Source of the DNA: Methanobacteriota archaeon
GTDB lineage: Archaea > Methanobacteriota > Methanobacteria > Methanobacteriales > Methanobacteriaceae
Reading direction: 5' to 3'
Length of the DNA stretch: 64,000 nt
Assembly: GCA_029556335.1 (NCBI GenBank)
Contig: JAKQFA010000006.1
Coordinates: 372,001-436,000, forward strand
Shown here piece by piece: positions 1 through 8,983 of this stretch. Every line of letters starts with the position of its first letter. Positions within the stretch are counted from its first letter, which is position 1. The translations under genes were made by a program, and so were the position numbers. The notes under the pieces are model-generated. The model was not told the DNA's origin and did not search any database. It saw nothing but the letters and a program-made list of their open reading frames with translations.

Positions 1-93
1 CAGAGTCTGCAGCAATATCTTGTTGAAGGTATTGGAAATACCAAAAAAAATCATGGCCATCATGACACTGATATATCCCCATATACGATTCAT
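1..93 (-). CDS. DMT/EamA-type membrane transporter, N-terminal fragment
   Basis: The window cuts this gene; only the first 31 codons are present, read leftwards from an ATG at 93. The peptide begins MNRIWGYISVMMAMIFFG and continues as a hydrophobic helix with an SNTFNK motif, which is typical of the first membrane segment of drug/metabolite transporter (EamA) permeases. A GAGGT Shine-Dalgarno lies about 6 nt upstream of the ATG. It is transcribed divergently from truA. The substrate cannot be judged from this fragment. Confidence 0.55.
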   Translation of the reverse strand, partial: MNRIWGYISVMMAMIFFGISNTFNKILLQTL

Positions 94-156
94 TCAATTA
101 CCTCATAAAAATTAGCCAAATCCAGTCTTGGATATTTACCTTCTTGTCATCTGATA

Positions 157-168
157 GCTTATATAGAA
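157..168 (+). promoter_or_regulatory. TATA box upstream of truA
   Basis: TTATATAG at 159-166 lies about 105 nt before the preferred truA start at 266 and about 45 nt before the alternative ATG at 209. It is the best archaeal box A in the short divergent region between the permease fragment and truA. Position only; no transcript data. Confidence 0.4.
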
Positions 169-265
169 TTAGTGGGTAGAAACTTAATTACTTAGTCTAG
201 AAATCTTTATGATAATTTCTGTTCCAACGGGGCAGAGAACTTTACATAAATCGAGAATGCATAAT

Positions 266-1126
266 ATGTTGAAAATTGCATTAAAAATAGCCTATTTGGG
301 ATGTGACTACTACGGGTTCGCAAGACAACCTGACCTGCCTACTGTGGAAGGTGAACTGATCAAAGCCCTCACAAGATCAGAAATAATTGATAATCCTTCC
401 GATGCTGGTTACTCCATAGCTGGCCGAACAGACCGTGGGGTTCATGCCCTGGGAAATGTGATTTCATTTCGCACTGAATCTATGATCAATGTAAATCAAA
501 TAAACGACTGTTTACCTGCTTCTATAAAGGTCCTGGCCCAAACCAGTGTGCACCATGGATTCAAACCTAGATTTGCCCGACAACGTCATTACCGTTATTT
601 AATGCCCAAGAATCCCTTCGAAGAAAATTGGGACATGAAAAGTATGAAAGAAGCTGCCAAATTATTTATTGGTACTCATGACTTCAGTAATTTTACAAAA
701 AGAAGTGAGAGAGATCCGGTTCGAACCGTGAACAACCTGGAGGTGAGGAATCAGGACCATGTAATATGTTTTGATATTAAGGGTGAGAGTTTTCTGTGGA
801 ATATGGTACGTAAGATGGTGACGGCCATAATAAATGTCGGCCTTGGAAAAATTGAAGTCAGAGATGTAGCTAAACATTTAAATCCACAAAGAAAAGTATT
901 CATCACTCCCGCACCTGCTGAAGGCTTAATCTTGATGGATGTAACCTATGATACTGTAAAATTTGTAGAGGATCCTTATGCCCGGAGGTTATTCCTGTCG
1001 GTTTTGATGAAAAACTATATGAATACCTGTATTCATTCGGCTGCTTACCGAGAGATGATGGGGAGTCTTGATAATAATGAAAAATGTATCCTCCCTTTAT
1101 ATAATGAATTAAAAGTTTTAAAATAG
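266..1126 (+). CDS. truA: tRNA pseudouridine synthase A
   Basis: TruA converts uridine to pseudouridine at positions 38-40 in the anticodon arm of tRNAs. The protein opens with LKIAYLGCDYYGFARQPD and carries AGRTDRGVHALGN, the TruA motif with the catalytic aspartate, followed by the KPRFARQRHYRYLMP and SFLWNMVRKMV segments of the family. The frame is open from an ATG at 209, but the first 19 residues of that version do not look like TruA, so I prefer the ATG at 266 (MLKIALKIAY). Neither start has a strong Shine-Dalgarno. The C-terminal 70 residues vary in archaeal members. Confidence 0.93.
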   Translation: MLKIALKIAYLGCDYYGFARQPDLPTVEGELIKALTRSEIIDNPSDAGYSIAGRTDRGVHALGNVISFRTESMINVNQINDCLPASIKVLAQTSVHHGFKPRFARQRHYRYLMPKNPFEENWDMKSMKEAAKLFIGTHDFSNFTKRSERDPVRTVNNLEVRNQDHVICFDIKGESFLWNMVRKMVTAIINVGLGKIEVRDVAKHLNPQRKVFITPAPAEGLILMDVTYDTVKFVEDPYARRLFLSVLMKNYMNTCIHSAAYREMMGSLDNNEKCILPLYNELKVLK

Positions 1127-1227
1127 TATTGAAGATGAATTGGCATCATTCTGGGACTGACAAACAATTAAATAATATGAAAACCATATTATTATTTGGG
1201 AATTAAATTTACCCAGGAGGAAAAAGT

Positions 1228-2652
1228 CTGTTTTATAGGGGCAGAGATGATAAAAACTTTAACTCTTCATATGGGGATTATAAGGACTTAAAAAATATTA
1301 AAGGGCTAATTGTTGGTTTTGATCCGGGACACACCGTAGGAGTGGCCATTATGGATCTTAATGGCCAGGTCTTATCAGTTAAAAGCTTTAAGGAAGCCAG
1401 CCGATCCGATGTTGTCAGTCATATAATTAGTTATGGTAAAGCAGTCTTGATATCAACCGATGTATATCCTCCTCCTAAGATGGTTAAGAAACTTTCTTCT
1501 ATTTTGAAGTCGCGTATCGATGCTCCCTCAAGATTCATGTCGGTTGAATCAAAAATTGAAGCAGTGGATCTTTATTTAAATGAAAAATCTTCTTTTCCCA
1601 AATCTAAAGTGGTGCCATCTGATACAATACCCCAGAATGCTCATGAAAGAGATGCACTGGCTGCAGCTTTAAAAACTTACAAAAAATACCAGAACAAACT
1701 ACAACAAATCACTAAAAAAGCTGATGAATTGGATTTAACTTCATTTGAAGTGGATACAGTTAAAATCATGTTTTTACAAGGGTCACCTGTTAGTAAAGCC
1801 ATAGATCATATTTTAGAAACCAGAAAAAGCAAGAAAACTCAATTAGACATTGAACATACTCCTGAATTACAATTAAAACTTAATAGATCATCTTCTAAAG
1901 ATGAATATGATTCATTAGGGTATTTGAGGCACATTAGTCGATTGAAACAGAGAATTAAATCTCAGGAAACTGAAATTAAAAATTTAAAAAAACTGAACCT
2001 TAAAATGGAAGAAAAGTTGGAGAAAGCTCAGCAGGAGGCCTCGACTTTGAATGAAAAAATTGAAGACCTCCATTACCAGTACTCCAAAGGAATTCTGGCA
2101 AAAAAAGAGTTAACATCCAAAATTGCTATTATAAAAAGATTACAGGCTAAATATCAACATGAAAAGGAATTAAAGCAGAATTTGCAGGAAAATTTAAATT
2201 CTATCAAAAATATTCAGGCCCTGGAACTTTCTAAAAATGTGGTGCCAGCTAAAATAATAGAATCCTTCACTCGGGAGGGCATAAAAGAAGCTTGTGACTA
2301 CTGGAAGATAAAAGAGGGAGATGTGGTTTTCCTTAAGAATTCTAAAGGTGGAGGATCCCAAACTGCTTCTTTAATAATCCAGAGGGGTATAAAGGCCTTA
2401 ATAATTAATGATCAGATGTCGCATACTGCTGAAGAAGAATTTGAGAAAAATATGATTCCCCTCATCCCCCTGGAAACGGTTGATCTGAAGATGATTGACA
2501 AATTTGCAGTGGTCAGTGTTGATTCACTTCGAACCCAAATTGAAAGCTGGAAAGCCCAAGTAAAGGATAGGAAGGCCAGTGAAGACAGGAAAAAACTTTT
2601 AAGTGTTATTGATGAATATCGTGCTAAGAGAAGGAGATCAGTTGATTCATAA
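1228..2652 (+). CDS. DUF460 family protein (RNase H-like fold), apparent CTG start
   Basis: Conserved archaeal protein of the DUF460 family, function unknown. The diagnostic N-terminal motif LIVGFDPGHTVGVAIMD lies at 1306-1356, upstream of the first conventional start (GTG 1342), so the gene must begin earlier. The frame is open back to a TAA at 1204 and contains no ATG, GTG or TTG before 1342. A CTG at 1228 stands 7 nt after a perfect GGAGG (1216-1220) and gives a product of 474 residues. The middle (roughly residues 230-340) is a long lysine/glutamate-rich coiled coil. The C-terminal domain (GDVVFLKNSKGGG, ALIINDQMSHTAEEEF) is also conserved in the family. The family motif resembles RNase H/RuvC-like nucleases (Asp in FDPG), so a nucleic-acid role is plausible but unproven. 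Confidence 0.8.
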   Translation: MFYRGRDDKNFNSSYGDYKDLKNIKGLIVGFDPGHTVGVAIMDLNGQVLSVKSFKEASRSDVVSHIISYGKAVLISTDVYPPPKMVKKLSSILKSRIDAPSRFMSVESKIEAVDLYLNEKSSFPKSKVVPSDTIPQNAHERDALAAALKTYKKYQNKLQQITKKADELDLTSFEVDTVKIMFLQGSPVSKAIDHILETRKSKKTQLDIEHTPELQLKLNRSSSKDEYDSLGYLRHISRLKQRIKSQETEIKNLKKLNLKMEEKLEKAQQEASTLNEKIEDLHYQYSKGILAKKELTSKIAIIKRLQAKYQHEKELKQNLQENLNSIKNIQALELSKNVVPAKIIESFTREGIKEACDYWKIKEGDVVFLKNSKGGGSQTASLIIQRGIKALIINDQMSHTAEEEFEKNMIPLIPLETVDLKMIDKFAVVSVDSLRTQIESWKAQVKDRKASEDRKKLLSVIDEYRAKRRRSVDS

Positions 2653-2705
2653 AGTATCCTGCGATATCAATGTATTTTCTTAAATGAATAGTTTAGGTGT
2701 TTAAA

Positions 2706-4016
2706 ATGAAGATTGCTTTTGTCATTGGTACCAGACCAGAGATCATTAAAATGTCACCCCTCATTGATGAGGTGAAGCACCGGGGAATTAACTACATTTT
2801 AGTACACACTGGACAGCATTATGATCATGAGATGAGTCAGCAGTTTTTCACGGACCTGGAACTGGAAAAACCCCATTACAATATTGGGGTTGGATCAGGA
2901 GCCCATGGAGAACAGACCTCCATGATGATTAGTCGTATCGAGGAAGTTCTCCTTGAAGAAAAACCAGATCTAGTTCTGGTAGAAGGAGATACCAACGCGG
3001 TTCTGGCTGGTGCACTGGTGGCAGCTAAACTTCATATTCCTGTTGGTCATGTAGAGGCAGGCTTACGTTCTTATGATAAAACCATGCCGGAAGAGATAAA
3101 CCGGATGGTGGCTGATGTCTGCACCCAACTATTTTTTGTACCCACCCTCACTACAGCAACTAATCTATTATTGGAAGGTGTTAGTCCCAAAAACATCTTC
3201 ATCACCGGTAACACGGTGGTGGATGCCTGTCAGCGTAATCTTAAAATTGCCAGGAAACATTCTAACTTGGCAGGAGAAATCGATCCCAGGGCCAACGTTT
3301 TAACTCTGACTCTGCACCGGGCTGAAAATGTCGACCACCCCTGGAGGCTGAGCCAGATTGTTAATTCTCTGTTAGAACTGGATGATTTAACTATAATCTT
3401 CCCGGTACATCCCCGTACCGCCAAGAATCTCCATAAATTTGGTTTGTATAGGAAACTGGATGAAGCGCCCCATGTACAGATTATTAAGCCAATGGGGTAC
3501 CTGGAATTTTTACTACTCTTGTCCGAGTCTCATCTGGTGATGACTGATTCGGGTGGAATTCAAGAAGAAGCAATAACTCTTAACTTACCCTGTATAACCC
3601 TACGATACAACACCGAACGACCTGAAACAGTGGAAGCTGGTGGGAACATATTGGTGGGAACAACCCAGAAAAAAATTGTCAACTCCATTCGGAATATCCT
3701 GAGTGATGAAGATCTTTATCGTAGTATGAAAGAGGCTTCTAATCCATATGGTGATGGAACAGCATCAAAAAAGATCGTGGACATCATATCAGAAATAGAA
3801 TCTCGTGGTGAACTCAAAATAGAAGCACCAGACTTTATAACTGGAGTTACCACCACTAAATTAATTAGTGTGGATCAGGACATTAATGTATCAAAATTTG
3901 AGGATAAATATCGGGGAATTGTTAAAATAGTATTTGAGGATGGAAAGATAATATTTCCAGAACCAGGGCTTAATTTAAAGGATAAACTGGTTTTAATATC
4001 TGGAACAGAGCTTTGA
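2706..4016 (+). CDS. wecB: UDP-N-acetylglucosamine 2-epimerase with TrkA-C-like C-terminal tail
   Basis: WecB interconverts UDP-GlcNAc and UDP-ManNAc for surface polysaccharide or glycan synthesis. Family motifs are in order: GTRPEIIKMSPL (residues 7-18), HTGQHYDHEMS, VEGDTNAVLAGAL, GHVEAGLRSYD, LTLHRAENVD and MTDSGGIQEEA. The epimerase ends near residue 360, where WecB proteins usually stop. About 70 further residues follow (KLISVDQDINVS, DGKIIFPEPGLNLKDKLVLIS), which resemble the TrkA-C/RCK-C ligand-binding fold. ATG 2706 is preferred to the upstream GTG 2697, because that GTG lies inside the Shine-Dalgarno-like GGTG. wecC follows 190 nt downstream. Confidence 0.92.
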   Translation: MKIAFVIGTRPEIIKMSPLIDEVKHRGINYILVHTGQHYDHEMSQQFFTDLELEKPHYNIGVGSGAHGEQTSMMISRIEEVLLEEKPDLVLVEGDTNAVLAGALVAAKLHIPVGHVEAGLRSYDKTMPEEINRMVADVCTQLFFVPTLTTATNLLLEGVSPKNIFITGNTVVDACQRNLKIARKHSNLAGEIDPRANVLTLTLHRAENVDHPWRLSQIVNSLLELDDLTIIFPVHPRTAKNLHKFGLYRKLDEAPHVQIIKPMGYLEFLLLLSESHLVMTDSGGIQEEAITLNLPCITLRYNTERPETVEAGGNILVGTTQKKIVNSIRNILSDEDLYRSMKEASNPYGDGTASKKIVDIISEIESRGELKIEAPDFITGVTTTKLISVDQDINVSKFEDKYRGIVKIVFEDGKIIFPEPGLNLKDKLVLISGTEL

Positions 4017-4148
4017 TCACCCCTGTAATTTGTGACATAGATCAGGCAGGTCTCTTTGAATCATTTAATGGTTTATAGGGGGTTGGAATCATCTTTAAAT
4101 AACCTTATGTCCTTAGGAATGATTAGCCCATCATAACAAATTCAGATC

Positions 4149-4157
4149 TATATATAA
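4149..4157 (+). promoter_or_regulatory. TATA box upstream of wecC
   Basis: TATATATAA lies about 50 nt before the preferred wecC start at 4207. This implies a transcript start near 4176-4182 and a leader that includes the GAGGAG ribosome site. It suggests wecC-mfnD-mfnF has its own promoter, separate from wecB. Confidence 0.5.
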
Positions 4158-4206
4158 ATCCAGATTATCACTATCCCAGACGAAAATGAGTGTAGAGGAG
4201 ATTTCA

Positions 4207-5517
4207 ATGGTATGTAAGATCAGGGAAGATACCAAAATCACCATTTATGGTTTGGGCCATATGGGACTGCCCACTGCGGCGCTCCTGGCTAGAAGTGGCC
4301 TGAAAATTTTAGGTGTTGATGTAAATCCCCACATTGTAAAAAAGATTAACCAGGCACAATCACCCATATTGGAGCCAGGCTTGGGTGAAATAATTCATGA
4401 AACTGTTAAAAACTCACGACTATCTGCCAGTACAAATATTGAACAAGCTTCCAGACAATCAGAAGTGCATATGGTTATAGTACCCACCCCTATTGATGAA
4501 AATAAGGCGGCGGACTTGAAATCAGTTGAAATGGCGTGTAGAAGTATAGCTCAGGGTCTGGATAAGGGTGACCTGGTTATCATCGAAAGCACGGTGCCAC
4601 CAGGCACCTGCCAATACCTAGCCACCCCCTTATTGGAAGAAAGTGGATTAAAGGTTGGTTTAGATTTTGGTCTGGCTTACACCCCTGAGAGGGCATTACC
4701 CAACAGAACCCTGGATGAGATGGCCCATAATCCTCGAGTAATAGGTGCTATAGATGACTGCAGTTTTGAAAAGGCTTCATCTCTTTATCAGAGGATCACC
4801 AGCGGTGAAATCATTAGGGTGAAAGATTTACAAACTGCAGAAATGGTTAAGCTAATGGAAAACACCTATAGGGATACGAATATTGCACTGGCCAATGAAT
4901 TCGCTTTAATATGTGAATCACTAGATATAGATGCCCTGGAAGCTATAAAAGCCGCGAATCATCATCCGCGGGTAAACATCCATGTTCCCGGGCCGGGTGT
5001 TGGTGGCCACTGCCTATCCATAGATCCCTATTTTCTGGTGGAAATAGCCAATGAACAGGGTATTGACACTCCGCTGATTAAAACTTCCCGGATGGTAAAC
5101 GAGAACATGCCCCTGGAAGTGGCTAGAATGGCTCGTGAAGCGTTAATGGAGAAAGACAAGAAGTTAAGGGGCTCTGAATTTGGTATCCTGGGCGTTGCTT
5201 ACAAGGGAAACGTGGCTGATGCCAGGGAGTCACCAGCAGAAGATCTGATCAGAGAATTATTATCCTCCGGAGGAGTGGTGTATGCTCATGATCCCTATGT
5301 ACCTTCCGAGCTAGTGGAATCCTTTGGAGCTAAATCTGTGAGTCTGGAGAGGGTATTGGACTGTGATTGTGTTATTCTCATGACTGGTCACGATATTTAT
5401 AGCCATCTAGAACCATCTATGATCAAAAAAGGCGTTTTTATTTGTACTCAGCCCATTTTAGAACCCGAAAAATTTCGAAATGCTGATGTTGTCTTTAGGG
5501 GTGTGGGAAGGTCTTGA
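4207..5517 (+). CDS. wecC: UDP-N-acetyl-D-mannosamine dehydrogenase
   Basis: WecC oxidises UDP-ManNAc, the product of the preceding epimerase, to UDP-ManNAcA using two NAD+. The N-terminal Rossmann motif GLGHMGLPTAALLA is clear. The middle domain has ESTVPPGTCQ and AYTPERALPNRTLDE. The catalytic-cysteine motif is GPGVGGHCLSIDPYFLVE, and the C-terminal domain has GVAYKGNVADARESPA. An in-frame ATG at 4186 gives seven extra residues. The GAGGAG at 4195-4200 lies 6 nt before ATG 4207, so 4207 is preferred. The stop overlaps the mfnD start (TTGA). Confidence 0.93.
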   Translation: MVCKIREDTKITIYGLGHMGLPTAALLARSGLKILGVDVNPHIVKKINQAQSPILEPGLGEIIHETVKNSRLSASTNIEQASRQSEVHMVIVPTPIDENKAADLKSVEMACRSIAQGLDKGDLVIIESTVPPGTCQYLATPLLEESGLKVGLDFGLAYTPERALPNRTLDEMAHNPRVIGAIDDCSFEKASSLYQRITSGEIIRVKDLQTAEMVKLMENTYRDTNIALANEFALICESLDIDALEAIKAANHHPRVNIHVPGPGVGGHCLSIDPYFLVEIANEQGIDTPLIKTSRMVNENMPLEVARMAREALMEKDKKLRGSEFGILGVAYKGNVADARESPAEDLIRELLSSGGVVYAHDPYVPSELVESFGAKSVSLERVLDCDCVILMTGHDIYSHLEPSMIKKGVFICTQPILEPEKFRNADVVFRGVGRS

Positions 5518-6539
5518 AATTATTAATTATAGAGTACGCCATGGCCAGTGGAAATGAAGATCCTTCCATAGCTATTGAAGGTCGAACCATGCTACAGGGT
5601 CTATTGGAGGATTTCAACAATGAAAATACGTCATATTTAATCTCTTACCACTCACTTCCTTTAGATGGAGGAAGGTGTCATGCGAAGAAAATCTTTGATG
5701 ACGTGGAGGAATGGTTAAAAGAAGATTTATCCCATTACGATGCATGTCTACCTATTGCACCTGAAGAAGATTTCATTCTCTACAGGATAACCCGGGCCAT
5801 TGAAGAACAAGGATTAAAAGTAATAGGTTCTCTATCAAAAGGAGTTTTAACCTGTTCTGATAAATGGGAAACCTATCAGGCCCTAAAAAAAGTTTCTCCC
5901 CTGATAAGCACTGATAGAATATTTTTTGAAGATCTGGATGGAAACTCCAAACATGTAAAGGCAATACCTGATTTTGAAAAACTGAAGGTAGCTAAGCCAG
6001 TGGATGGTGTTTCCTGTTCTGGAATTCGGCTAGTTGATTCTCAAAGGAAATTAGAGGAGGCCGCTATACAGATCAGGAAGAACAGCTCTTTTCCCTTTTT
6101 TTTACTCCAAGATTACATAGAAGGAGATAGTTGTAGTGTTAGTTTGTTGACCGATGGCCGGAATGCAATGCCCATAAGCCTTAACTTACAAAATATCAAA
6201 ATAAATGATTCATATTTGAATTATAATGGTGGAAAAACTCCTTTAGAACATCCACTTAAATGTGAAGCGTTTGCTGTTGCAAAAAAAGCTGTTGAATCAA
6301 TAAGGGGATTGTGTGGTTATGTAGGGGTGGATCTGATACTTGGTGATCAGGTTCATCTGGTGGAAGTTAACTCCAGACTCACCACTCCCTACATTGCTCT
6401 TCGTAAACTAGTGAACTTCAATCTTGGTCAGGCTGTTATGGATGCAGCACAGGGCACTTTACCCTCTACTATTCAACTGGAGGGGAACGCTTATTTTTCC
6501 AAGAATAATCATGAAATGAATGTATCGGTGATTAAATGA
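5514..6539 (+). CDS. mfnD: tyramine--L-glutamate ligase (ATP-grasp), methanofuran synthesis
   Basis: MfnD joins the gamma-carboxyl of glutamate to tyramine with ATP, building the side chain of methanofuran. The N-terminus (LLIIEYAMASGNED) resembles known MfnD proteins. The ATP-grasp core is visible as KPVDGVSCSGIRLVD (about 155-170), LLQDYIEGDSCSVSLL (about 195-210) and the metal-binding VEVNSRLTTPY near residue 285. The start is a TTG that overlaps the wecC stop. The end overlaps mfnF by ATGA, so the two are translationally coupled. Pairing with mfnF on the next frame strongly supports the MfnD call over a generic ATP-grasp enzyme. Confidence 0.86.
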   Translation: MKLLIIEYAMASGNEDPSIAIEGRTMLQGLLEDFNNENTSYLISYHSLPLDGGRCHAKKIFDDVEEWLKEDLSHYDACLPIAPEEDFILYRITRAIEEQGLKVIGSLSKGVLTCSDKWETYQALKKVSPLISTDRIFFEDLDGNSKHVKAIPDFEKLKVAKPVDGVSCSGIRLVDSQRKLEEAAIQIRKNSSFPFFLLQDYIEGDSCSVSLLTDGRNAMPISLNLQNIKINDSYLNYNGGKTPLEHPLKCEAFAVAKKAVESIRGLCGYVGVDLILGDQVHLVEVNSRLTTPYIALRKLVNFNLGQAVMDAAQGTLPSTIQLEGNAYFSKNNHEMNVSVIK

Positions 6540-7579
6540 AAATTGCGGGATTAGATATTGGTGGAGCAACCACTGATCTGGCAGTTGTTGAGTTTTCAGC
6601 CTCTGCTGATATAAAAAATGTGAGAGTGGATAACGAGTATCTGCCCATATGGATGGAGAAGGAAAATCTGGGTAATGTTATAAAAAACATGTTAGGATCT
6701 GATTTTCATGATTTAGATGCCATAGGGGTGTCTATGACCGCAGAGCTAGCTGATGCCTATGCTACTAAGAAGGAAGGTGTTTTGGATATAGTCAAAAGGA
6801 TCCGTGAGCTTACCAGTATTCCCATGGGTTTTGTGGGGCAAAATGGTATAATGGGCCACCACGAAGTCCTGGAAAAACCCTTGGATGTTGCAGCTGCTAA
6901 CTGGATCGCCACCGTTCCGTTGGCTGCCATGATCTCACCGGATTGTATCCTGATTGATACTGGCAGCACCACCACCGATATCATACCCATAAGGGATGGT
7001 CAGGAGTGTGCCCAGGGAAGGTCAGATTTAGAAAGACTGGCAACTGGAGAACTGGTTTACACTGGACTTTTAAGAACCAATGTAGCCACCTTGGTAGACC
7101 GGATGCCTCTCCGGGATATCTGGGTCAGGGTGGCATCGGAGTTGTTTGCCATAACCGCTGATATCCATATCATCCTGGGAAATATTGAAGAAAGGGAATA
7201 TTCATGCCCCACTCCTGATGGATCAGGAGAATCTAGAACAGAGTGTATGCAAAGGATGGCCCGTGTAGTATGTTCTGATCTGGATGTTCTTGCTGAGGAG
7301 GAGGTGGAAGGGTTAGCATCTTACGTGTACCAGAAACAGTTGGAGAGGATCACTGAAGCCCTTCTAGAAGTTGCTGAAAGTAACGATCTGGAAGAAGTAG
7401 TGGTAACTGGATTAGGTATGGACCTTGTCGGTAGAGAGGCTGCAAACCTCCTGGGACTTAAGGTGACAGGTATGAATGAATTATTAACCAGAGAAGAGTG
7501 TATTTCGGCTCCTGCAGTAGGAACTGCCCTTTTAATGGAAGAATTTCTGAGAAGTAAAAGCTTTAATGAAAATATCTAA
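6536..7579 (+). CDS. mfnF: MfnF, methanofuran biosynthesis (ASKHA-fold, hydantoinase/oxoprolinase-like)
   Basis: MfnF couples gamma-glutamyltyramine to the pyrophosphorylated aminomethyl-furan to make the methanofuran core. It was formerly called the H4MPT-linked C1 transfer pathway protein. The ASKHA phosphate motif GLDIGGATTDLAVVEF is at residues 5-20. Other family signatures are SMTAELADAYATKKEGV, the second phosphate motif ILIDTGSTTTDIIPI near 140, and VTGLGMDLVGREAA near 295. Length (347) is normal. It overlaps mfnD by 4 nt. Confidence 0.87.
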   Translation: MKIAGLDIGGATTDLAVVEFSASADIKNVRVDNEYLPIWMEKENLGNVIKNMLGSDFHDLDAIGVSMTAELADAYATKKEGVLDIVKRIRELTSIPMGFVGQNGIMGHHEVLEKPLDVAAANWIATVPLAAMISPDCILIDTGSTTTDIIPIRDGQECAQGRSDLERLATGELVYTGLLRTNVATLVDRMPLRDIWVRVASELFAITADIHIILGNIEEREYSCPTPDGSGESRTECMQRMARVVCSDLDVLAEEEVEGLASYVYQKQLERITEALLEVAESNDLEEVVVTGLGMDLVGREAANLLGLKVTGMNELLTREECISAPAVGTALLMEEFLRSKSFNENI

Positions 7580-7590
7580 TAAGGAATTGT

Positions 7591-8277
7591 ATGGTGATGG
7601 ACAAAAATCTCAAAATTCTCCTGCTCGCAGTGGTATTTCTGGCTGTAATTTTCTTATGGGCCAATATCAGTGAAAAATCCCAGTTAGGCTCCGATAATAG
7701 GGGATCCGTAACTAAAGATGTTTATTCACATTATGGAACTCCTACAGTCAGGATCGCAGTGGTTACTGGGATGCACCCCAGGGAGGGCTTAGCCACCAAC
7801 ATGGTTCCGCATGCAATAAAACTTTTTGCTCTATTAAACCAGGTGGAAGTAGCTGATTATCATGTGAGGGTGGATGATAAACCAGATGACTTCACCATAG
7901 GACGTAACAACGGGGAGGGGCTGGTTGCCCAATATGCTGTACCTGATATTGTTAAGTCTAATTATCAACTGGTAATAGTAAGCCATGACCATGAACCGGG
8001 TTATGGTGAAGGTTATTATATTGCCACACCCACCCATGACGTCAAATCAGTTTCAATTGGAAATGCAGTCCATCAGATACTGACCTATTTCAACTTCTAT
8101 CCTGGATCCAGTGATGTTAAATCCCAGGCCAGTTCAATTACCCTGGTTGACTACCCCATCACCCTTGCAGGAATACCAGTCTTGGTCTACGAGATGCCAG
8201 AATGGAGTAACTTCTTTGAGGCCATGTACCATACTTACAAGTTAATGCAGGCCTCTTCTATGGCGCTGAGTTCTTAA
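7591..8277 (+). CDS. membrane-anchored putative M14/AstE-like zinc hydrolase
   Basis: I do not recognise a named family with certainty. Residues 7-25 form one hydrophobic helix (LLLAVVFLAVIFLW), so the rest should face the outside. The motif VVTGMHPREGLATNM (near residue 60) resembles the H-x-x-E zinc site of M14 carboxypeptidases and AstE/AspA acylases. VSHDHEPGYGEGYY and a late glutamate in VYEMPEWSNF could supply the third ligand and the catalytic base. It starts 11 nt after mfnF, so it is probably co-transcribed; any link to methanofuran is unproven. It could instead be a catalytically dead relative. Confidence 0.6.
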   Translation: MVMDKNLKILLLAVVFLAVIFLWANISEKSQLGSDNRGSVTKDVYSHYGTPTVRIAVVTGMHPREGLATNMVPHAIKLFALLNQVEVADYHVRVDDKPDDFTIGRNNGEGLVAQYAVPDIVKSNYQLVIVSHDHEPGYGEGYYIATPTHDVKSVSIGNAVHQILTYFNFYPGSSDVKSQASSITLVDYPITLAGIPVLVYEMPEWSNFFEAMYHTYKLMQASSMALSS

Positions 8278-8383
8278 CTGTGTAAAAAAATAATAGTGAT
8301 AATTCTTTTTTTAAATAGGTTTTTCTGAATAAAAATCATGGATAAAAGGAAAGTTCATAATCGAATTCTTCATATTTATCATC

Positions 8384-8968
8384 TCAGTACCAAACTTTCT
8401 TCATACCCAACAGGTAGGCTATTACATTCGCCCCCAAATGCAGGAATATACTTAAAACTATTATTAAAATTGTTAAATTTAATGGAACGACTACCACTAA
8501 AGATGCGAATATTAATGCTCCAATTACAAAATCTAACTGGTCCAGGAGGGGGGCTGGTCGTCCTCTTTCAATTTTAAGCCTTCTTTTTATAAAACTTCCG
8601 ACGATGTCTCCTACAAGGGCACCAGTCCCCAGGCAGAGGCCCCGAATTGCTCCTTCCACCATGTTGCTGGGCAGTAGGGTGTAGTATAAGTTATCCAGGG
8701 AACTGTTAACATTAAAGCCTTGAATTACATAGCCAGATAATGCGCCTTGGAGAATTCCAATTCCTATTCCCACCATAATGCCTAGAATTAACCCTTTCCA
8801 AGTCTTACCATTACCAAATAGCCTCTTTCCATCGCGAAAGTTCCTTTCACCATCAATTGGAGTCCCACCACCGAAGATTAAAGCACTTACATTGGCTAAG
8901 TACGCTGGTAACATAAAGTATATAGCATAGGCTGATAAACAGAAAACACTGATAACAGTTGGGTCCAT
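8384..8968 (-). CDS. carS: CDP-archaeol synthase
   Basis: CarS activates unsaturated archaetidic acid (digeranylgeranylglyceryl phosphate) with CTP to CDP-archaeol, the branch point for archaeal phospholipid head groups. The 194-residue membrane protein has about five hydrophobic helices. The family signature, GGGTPIDGERNFRDGKRLFGNGKTWKG, is at residues 33-59 in segments. A second conserved block is GDIVGSFIKRRLKIERGRPAP near 125-145. GGAGGAG lies 4-5 nt before the ATG. It is divergent from the tetraether synthase homologue, 69 nt away. Confidence 0.92.
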   Translation of the reverse strand: MDPTVISVFCLSAYAIYFMLPAYLANVSALIFGGGTPIDGERNFRDGKRLFGNGKTWKGLILGIMVGIGIGILQGALSGYVIQGFNVNSSLDNLYYTLLPSNMVEGAIRGLCLGTGALVGDIVGSFIKRRLKIERGRPAPLLDQLDFVIGALIFASLVVVVPLNLTILIIVLSIFLHLGANVIAYLLGMKKVWY

Positions 8969-8983
8969 TTTTCTCCTCCCAAT

